NCBI GenBank assembly: GCA_034667405.1 | Contig: JAXDJX010000016.1 | Span: 16,784-80,783 of the forward strand | Length of the DNA: 64,000 bases | Direction of reading: 5' to 3' | DNA from: JANXVR01 sp034667405 | GTDB taxonomy: Bacteria; Actinomycetota; UBA4738; HRBIN12 | Shown here: piece by piece, positions 60,493-64,000 of the stretch | How positions within the stretch are numbered: the first letter of the stretch is position 1 | Layout of the letters: each line of letters begins with the position of its first letter | Notes under the pieces: model-generated | Told to the model about the DNA's origin: nothing | Seen by the model: only the letters and a program-made list of their open reading frames with translations | Databases searched by the model: none | Program-made: the position numbers and the translations under genes

Positions 60493-62334
60493 TCAGGCGT
60501 CCAAGACCTCGCGAACCGTCCGCTCGATCGCAGCGGCATCGATCTTCGCCCAGGCTCGCAGCTCGTCCGCCGTGCCCGAGCCCGCCATCTGCGTCACACC
60601 GAGTTTCTTCACCGTGCCGTGCATCGGTCCGGTCTCTGCGAGCGCGGCCAGGACCGCGTCACCCAACCCGCCTTCGATCCGGTGGTCCTCGACGGTCACC
60701 ACGAGTCCGGTGACATCGAACGCCGTCCGCAACGTTGCGGCATCGATCGGTTTGACGCTATACGCATCGATCACCCGCACGGCGATCCCCGCGGCCTCGA
60801 GTGCGTCGGCAGCCTTAGTGGCTTGGACCAGCGTCACCCCGGCGGCGACGAGTGCGGCTTGATCGTCGTCGTGGGACCGAAGCGTCTTCGATCCGCCAAC
60901 GGGGAAGGTCTCATCGGGACCGTAGAAGCAAGGGGTCTTCTCCCGCGTCGTGCGGATGTACTGGATGCCGTCCCGATCACACATCCCCGCGACAAGGGCG
61001 ACGGTGGCGTTCCCGTCGGCGGGGTAGAGCACCGTGCTGCCGTTCACCGCACGGAACATGGCCAGATCCTCCGTAGCCATCTGGCTCGGGCCGTCTTCGC
61101 CGATGGACACCCCGGCGTGTGAACCGCAGATCCGCAGGTTCGCCCGGCTCACCGCACCCATGCGCACGTGGTCGTATCCCCGTGCCAGGAATGCGCCGAA
61201 CGTCGCGCTGAAGGCGGTCTTGCCCAGAGCCTGTAGCCCCGTTTGCACCCCGAGCATGCATTGCTCGGCGATATAGAGCTCCACGAATCGCTCGGGTGCC
61301 ACGGTCAGGAAATCCTCCGTGTGGGTGGAGTTCCCGACCTCGCCGTCCAGCACCACGACATCGGGCCGGTGGCCGGCCAGCCACGCCAATGCCTCCCCGA
61401 ACGCCTTCCGCGTGGGGATACCGTCGGGGTAGGTGGGCGGCGCCTCGCTCTTCAGCTCAGCGGTCGAGAGCGGGATCACCGCGTCGGGCTTCTGCGGCTG
61501 GACCAAGATCGAGCGGAGCCCTCCGAGTTCGGCGATGGCTGCGTCCGCCTGCTCGGCACTAAGCGCCTTGCCGTGCCACCCTTCCTGGTTGGCGGTGAGC
61601 GCCAGGCCGTGGCCCTTCTCGGTGCGGGCGATGACGAGGGTCGGCTTGTCCGCCGCCTCCGCCTCCGTGTACGCGCGGTCGATCGCATCCACGTCGTGCC
61701 CGTCGATCTCCAAGGCGTTCCATCCGAACGCGAGGGCTCGATCGCGGAACACGTCGGCGTTCCACTGATGCATAGTCGGGCCGCGCTGTCCCAACCGATT
61801 CAGGTCGATGATCGCGATGAGGTTGTTCACCTCGTGGAACGAGGCGGCTTCCATCGCTTCCCAGACGCTGCCCTCGGCGGCCTCCGAATCGCCCATCAAC
61901 ACCCAGACGCGCCCCCCAGTTCCGTCCATCCGCATCGCGAGCGCCATCCCAAGTCCTGCCGCGAGACCTTGGCCCAACGAACCGGTCGCGACATCCACCC
62001 ACGGCGTCTCGGGGAGGGGGGCCGGGTGCCCCTGGATCGGCGAGCCCATCTTCCGCAAGGAAAGCAACTCCTCGTCGGTGATGGCGCCGATGGCCTTCTG
62101 TACGGCGTACAGGGCGGGTGCCGCGTGCCCCTTCGACAGGACGAATCGGTCGTTCGAAAGCGACTTCGGATCGTCGACCAGCGTTCGAAGGTGGTCGCGG
62201 TAGAGCACGGCGAGCAGGTGCGCGCACGACATGGATGACGTCGGGTGGCCGGAGGCCGCGGCCGTGGTGCAGCGGATGCTGTCGATCGCGATCTGAGCGG
62301 CGAGTTCATTCCAATCGTGAGTCCGGCTGTCCAT
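60493..62334 (-). CDS. tkt: Transketolase
   Basis: 613 residues with GGAGG 4-5 bases before ATG 62334. TPP-binding region GSLGQGLAAGLGMALA and VLMGDSEAAEGSVWEA with IIDLNRLGQRG; pyrimidine domain with DGEVGNSTHT, EQCMLGVQTGLQALG, GEDGPSQMATEDLAMFR; C-terminal domain with the VVTVEDHRIEGGLGDAV tail. It links the pentose phosphate and Calvin cycles. It is shorter than E. coli transketolase and like the single-chain form of vertebrates and some actinobacteria. Divergent from phosphoribulokinase. Confidence 0.93.
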   Translation of the reverse strand: MDSRTHDWNELAAQIAIDSIRCTTAAASGHPTSSMSCAHLLAVLYRDHLRTLVDDPKSLSNDRFVLSKGHAAPALYAVQKAIGAITDEELLSLRKMGSPIQGHPAPLPETPWVDVATGSLGQGLAAGLGMALAMRMDGTGGRVWVLMGDSEAAEGSVWEAMEAASFHEVNNLIAIIDLNRLGQRGPTMHQWNADVFRDRALAFGWNALEIDGHDVDAIDRAYTEAEAADKPTLVIARTEKGHGLALTANQEGWHGKALSAEQADAAIAELGGLRSILVQPQKPDAVIPLSTAELKSEAPPTYPDGIPTRKAFGEALAWLAGHRPDVVVLDGEVGNSTHTEDFLTVAPERFVELYIAEQCMLGVQTGLQALGKTAFSATFGAFLARGYDHVRMGAVSRANLRICGSHAGVSIGEDGPSQMATEDLAMFRAVNGSTVLYPADGNATVALVAGMCDRDGIQYIRTTREKTPCFYGPDETFPVGGSKTLRSHDDDQAALVAAGVTLVQATKAADALEAAGIAVRVIDAYSVKPIDAATLRTAFDVTGLVVTVEDHRIEGGLGDAVLAALAETGPMHGTVKKLGVTQMAGSGTADELRAWAKIDAAAIERTVREVLDA

Positions 62335-62362
62335 GGATCCTCCGTGCGTCGGGATGACTCCC

Positions 62363-62368
62363 AGCCTA
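62363..62368 (-). promoter_or_regulatory. -10 hexamer for the transketolase gene
   Basis: Minus-strand TAGGCT (62368 to 62363); transcription would start about 22 bases before the ATG, leaving room for the GGAGG. Confidence 0.45.
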
Positions 62369-62448
62369 CCCCGCACGCGGCCCGATACTGCCCGACCATG
62401 CCGTCCCCTGCCCGACCTCCGTCCTATCGGCCAACCCTGCCGCTGGGG

Positions 62449-62454
62449 TAGCCT
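62449..62454 (+). promoter_or_regulatory. -10 hexamer for leaderless prk
   Basis: TAGCCT ends 8 bases before ATG 62463. Confidence 0.5.
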
Positions 62455-62462
62455 CGACGCTT

Positions 62463-63434
62463 ATGGCAAACATCGATCCGATCGAACTGCGCGTCGCTGC
62501 GGCTACCGGGAACCGTCCGGTCCTGCTCGGGCTGGCCGGCGACAGCGCGTCGGGTAAGTCCACGCTCTCCCACGGCATCGAGTACATCCTTGGGTTCGAA
62601 CGCGTGGGACGCGTCTGCACCGACGACTACCACCGCTTTGACCGCGCCACCCGGGCGGAACTTGGTGTCACACCCCTGGCTCCCGAGGCGAACGATCTGC
62701 GTCTGATGGCCGAACATCTTCGGATCCTGGCCTCGGGGAAGTCGGTCATCAAACCCACCTACGACCACCACACCGGAACGTTCGGACCGCAGGAGTCGGT
62801 GGACTCCGGTGAGATCATCATCGTGGAAGGTCTGCTGCCGCTCGCCGATCGCCGCACTCGGGACGCCATCGATGTCGCCGTCTACCTGGAGCCCGAGGAG
62901 GAACTACGCCACCGGTGGAAGCTCGAACGGGATGTGTTCGAGCGGGGGTACGCGCCGAAGGACGTCGTGAACGAACTGCACCGTCGTGAGGCGGACGCAG
63001 CGCAGTACATCCGACCGCAGCGTGACTTCGCCGACATCATCGTGCGGTTCCAACGTCAACCCGATGTCGAGGATGACGGGGACCTATCGGCGCGTCTCAC
63101 CGTTCGTCCCACGTTGCCGTACCCGGGTCTGCGAGAGCTGGTCGGCTCACTCAGCCGCAGGGGCCTCGAACCCATCCGATGGTCTACCGCGACGGACCGG
63201 AGGGGACCGATGAGCGTGCTGGACATCGACGGCACCTGCCCACCGGATCTGGGCGGGGAGATCGAGGACGTCATCTGGTCCTATCTCCACCCCGACGACC
63301 GTCTGCAGCGCGACCGGATCGGGAAGTACCGCCACCCTGAGCACGGCGAACGCCGGAGCGAGGCGCTCGCGCTGGCTCAGCTCCTCATCGTCTCCCACCT
63401 GGTGGGAGCGCTGGACGGTGCCTTCGAGCTCTAG
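62463..63434 (+). CDS. prk: Phosphoribulokinase
   Basis: 323 residues. P-loop GLAGDSASGKSTLS near the N-terminus, then CTDDYHRFDRATRAELGVTPLAPEANDLRLMAEHL, KPTYDHHTGTFG and VEGLLPLADRRTRDAIDVAVYLEPEEELRHRWKLERD, which fit class II-like phosphoribulokinase better than uridine kinase. It phosphorylates ribulose 5-phosphate to ribulose 1,5-bisphosphate. Next to transketolase this points to a Calvin cycle or a related ribulose-bisphosphate route; RuBisCO is not in the window. Confidence 0.85.
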   Translation: MANIDPIELRVAAATGNRPVLLGLAGDSASGKSTLSHGIEYILGFERVGRVCTDDYHRFDRATRAELGVTPLAPEANDLRLMAEHLRILASGKSVIKPTYDHHTGTFGPQESVDSGEIIIVEGLLPLADRRTRDAIDVAVYLEPEEELRHRWKLERDVFERGYAPKDVVNELHRREADAAQYIRPQRDFADIIVRFQRQPDVEDDGDLSARLTVRPTLPYPGLRELVGSLSRRGLEPIRWSTATDRRGPMSVLDIDGTCPPDLGGEIEDVIWSYLHPDDRLQRDRIGKYRHPEHGERRSEALALAQLLIVSHLVGALDGAFEL

Positions 63435-63477
63435 CTCCGGCGCGGTTTCACCACCGCTATCCGCAGGTCGCAGCGGG

Positions 63478-63483
63478 TACGCT
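63478..63483 (+). promoter_or_regulatory. -10 hexamer for the DEAD-box helicase gene
   Basis: TACGCT ends 10 bases before ATG 63494; no Shine-Dalgarno. Confidence 0.4.
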
Positions 63484-63493
63484 GTGAAGACAG

Positions 63494-64000
63494 ATGAATG
63501 ACGCGTATCCCTCCTTCGAATCCCTCGGCGTGTCCGATGAAGTGATCGAAACCCTCGCCGCGAACGGCATCTTCGCTCCGTTCCCCATCCAGGTCATGGT
63601 GATCCAGGACGCCACGTCCGGCCGCGACACCTTGGCCAGGTCCAAGACCGGCTCGGGCAAGACGCTCGGCTTTGCCATCCCGATCGTCGATCAGCTCTCA
63701 CCCGACGAACGCAAGCTCCCGGCAGCCCTCGTCCTGGTCCCGACGCGCGAGCTCGCGGTACAGGTACGGGACGAATTCCACGACATCGCCAAGGCGCGCG
63801 GCCTCCGTACCAAAGTCGTATACGGCGGAACCAGCGTGAGGGAACAAGCGGTAGGAGCGGACAAGGCGCACATCCTCATCGCGACCCCAGGCCGGCTCCA
63901 AGACCTCGCAGAACGCAAGCTCGTGGATCTCAGCGGCGTCCGGATCTTCGTTCTCGACGAGGCCGACCGGATGCTCGACATGGGATTCCAACCACAGGTC
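63494..64000 (+). CDS. DEAD-box RNA helicase, N-terminal part (runs off the window)
   Basis: 169 codons to the right edge. Starts with the Q-motif region (FESLGVSDEVIETLAANGIFAPFPIQ), Walker A SKTGSGKT (motif I), PTRELAVQV (Ia), ATPGRL (Ib) and LDEADRML (II, DEAD). Such helicases remodel RNA in ribosome assembly, mRNA decay or cold response; the C-terminal domain is outside the window. The Q residue before motif I is present in PIQVMVI. Confidence 0.93.
   Translation, partial: MNDAYPSFESLGVSDEVIETLAANGIFAPFPIQVMVIQDATSGRDTLARSKTGSGKTLGFAIPIVDQLSPDERKLPAALVLVPTRELAVQVRDEFHDIAKARGLRTKVVYGGTSVREQAVGADKAHILIATPGRLQDLAERKLVDLSGVRIFVLDEADRMLDMGFQPQV

Overview
The window is about 64 kb of GC-rich, densely coding DNA from an actinobacterium. 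Three things point there: the colinear order DUF2342 metalloprotease, tilS, hpt, ftsH, folE, folP, folB, folK, DUF2520, panC, coaX, lysS, clpC, radA, carD, ispD, ispF, rlmB, which is the order of the Mycobacterium tuberculosis Rv3626c to Rv3579c region; actinobacterial families (DUF3263 beside a LytR_C protein, DUF5679, DUF6457, CarD); and frequent GTG, TTG and possibly CTG starts. The genus cannot be resolved. The gene content looks like a deep-branching or uncultured lineage rather than a classic Streptomyces or Mycobacterium. No phage, insertion sequence, CRISPR array or rRNA operon is visible, and the region reads as stable chromosomal core.

Layout. 1-2.2 kb: a universal stress protein/UbiB kinase fusion on the minus strand. 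2.2-16 kb: tRNA-Thr(CGU), then a long plus-strand run for tRNA modification and purine salvage (tilS, hpt), ftsH, folate synthesis (folE-folP-hydrolase-like-folB-folK) and pantothenate/CoA synthesis (DUF2520, panC, a stand-alone NadC N-terminal domain, coaX). 15.8-28 kb: lysS, a single-domain response regulator, clpC, a RIO-type kinase preceded by a leader-peptide/hairpin element, radA, carD, a PIN-TRAM protein, ispD-ispF-rlmB and tRNA-Thr(UGU). 28-46 kb: an amidohydrolase, a GAF/PAS histidine kinase, DUF3263-LytR_C, an Rrf2 regulator, acs, an S9 peptidase divergent from a CIRCE-controlled groEL, an MFS-cNMP transporter fusion, larE, a thioesterase and an NlpC/P60 protein with SLH-like repeats. 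46-54 kb: a frameshifted YjbQ gene, a GroES-like/PrmC-like divergent pair, a second S9 peptidase, and a molybdenum cofactor/molybdoenzyme group (moaA, DUF6457, flavodoxin, MogA-XdhC fusion). 53-64 kb: a secreted sulfatase, a phospholipase C-type phosphoesterase, a KamA radical SAM protein, a GGDEF-EAL protein, transketolase divergent from phosphoribulokinase, and the start of a DEAD-box helicase.

Expression. Roughly twenty genes on both strands have a TANNNT-like -10 hexamer ending 6 to 10 bases before the start codon and no Shine-Dalgarno, so leaderless transcription appears to be normal for single genes and operon heads, while internal operon genes overlap by ATGA, GTGA or CTGA. Five convergent pairs share a CTAG or TTAG tetranucleotide as overlapping stop codons. 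The observations most worth testing are the leader peptide/hairpin before the RIO kinase, a seven-codon leaderless upstream ORF coupled to the MFS-cNMP gene, an alpha/beta-hydrolase with a degenerate catalytic triad in the folate operon, the orphan NadC N-terminal domain, the Usp-UbiB and MogA-XdhC fusions, and two apparent CTG starts.
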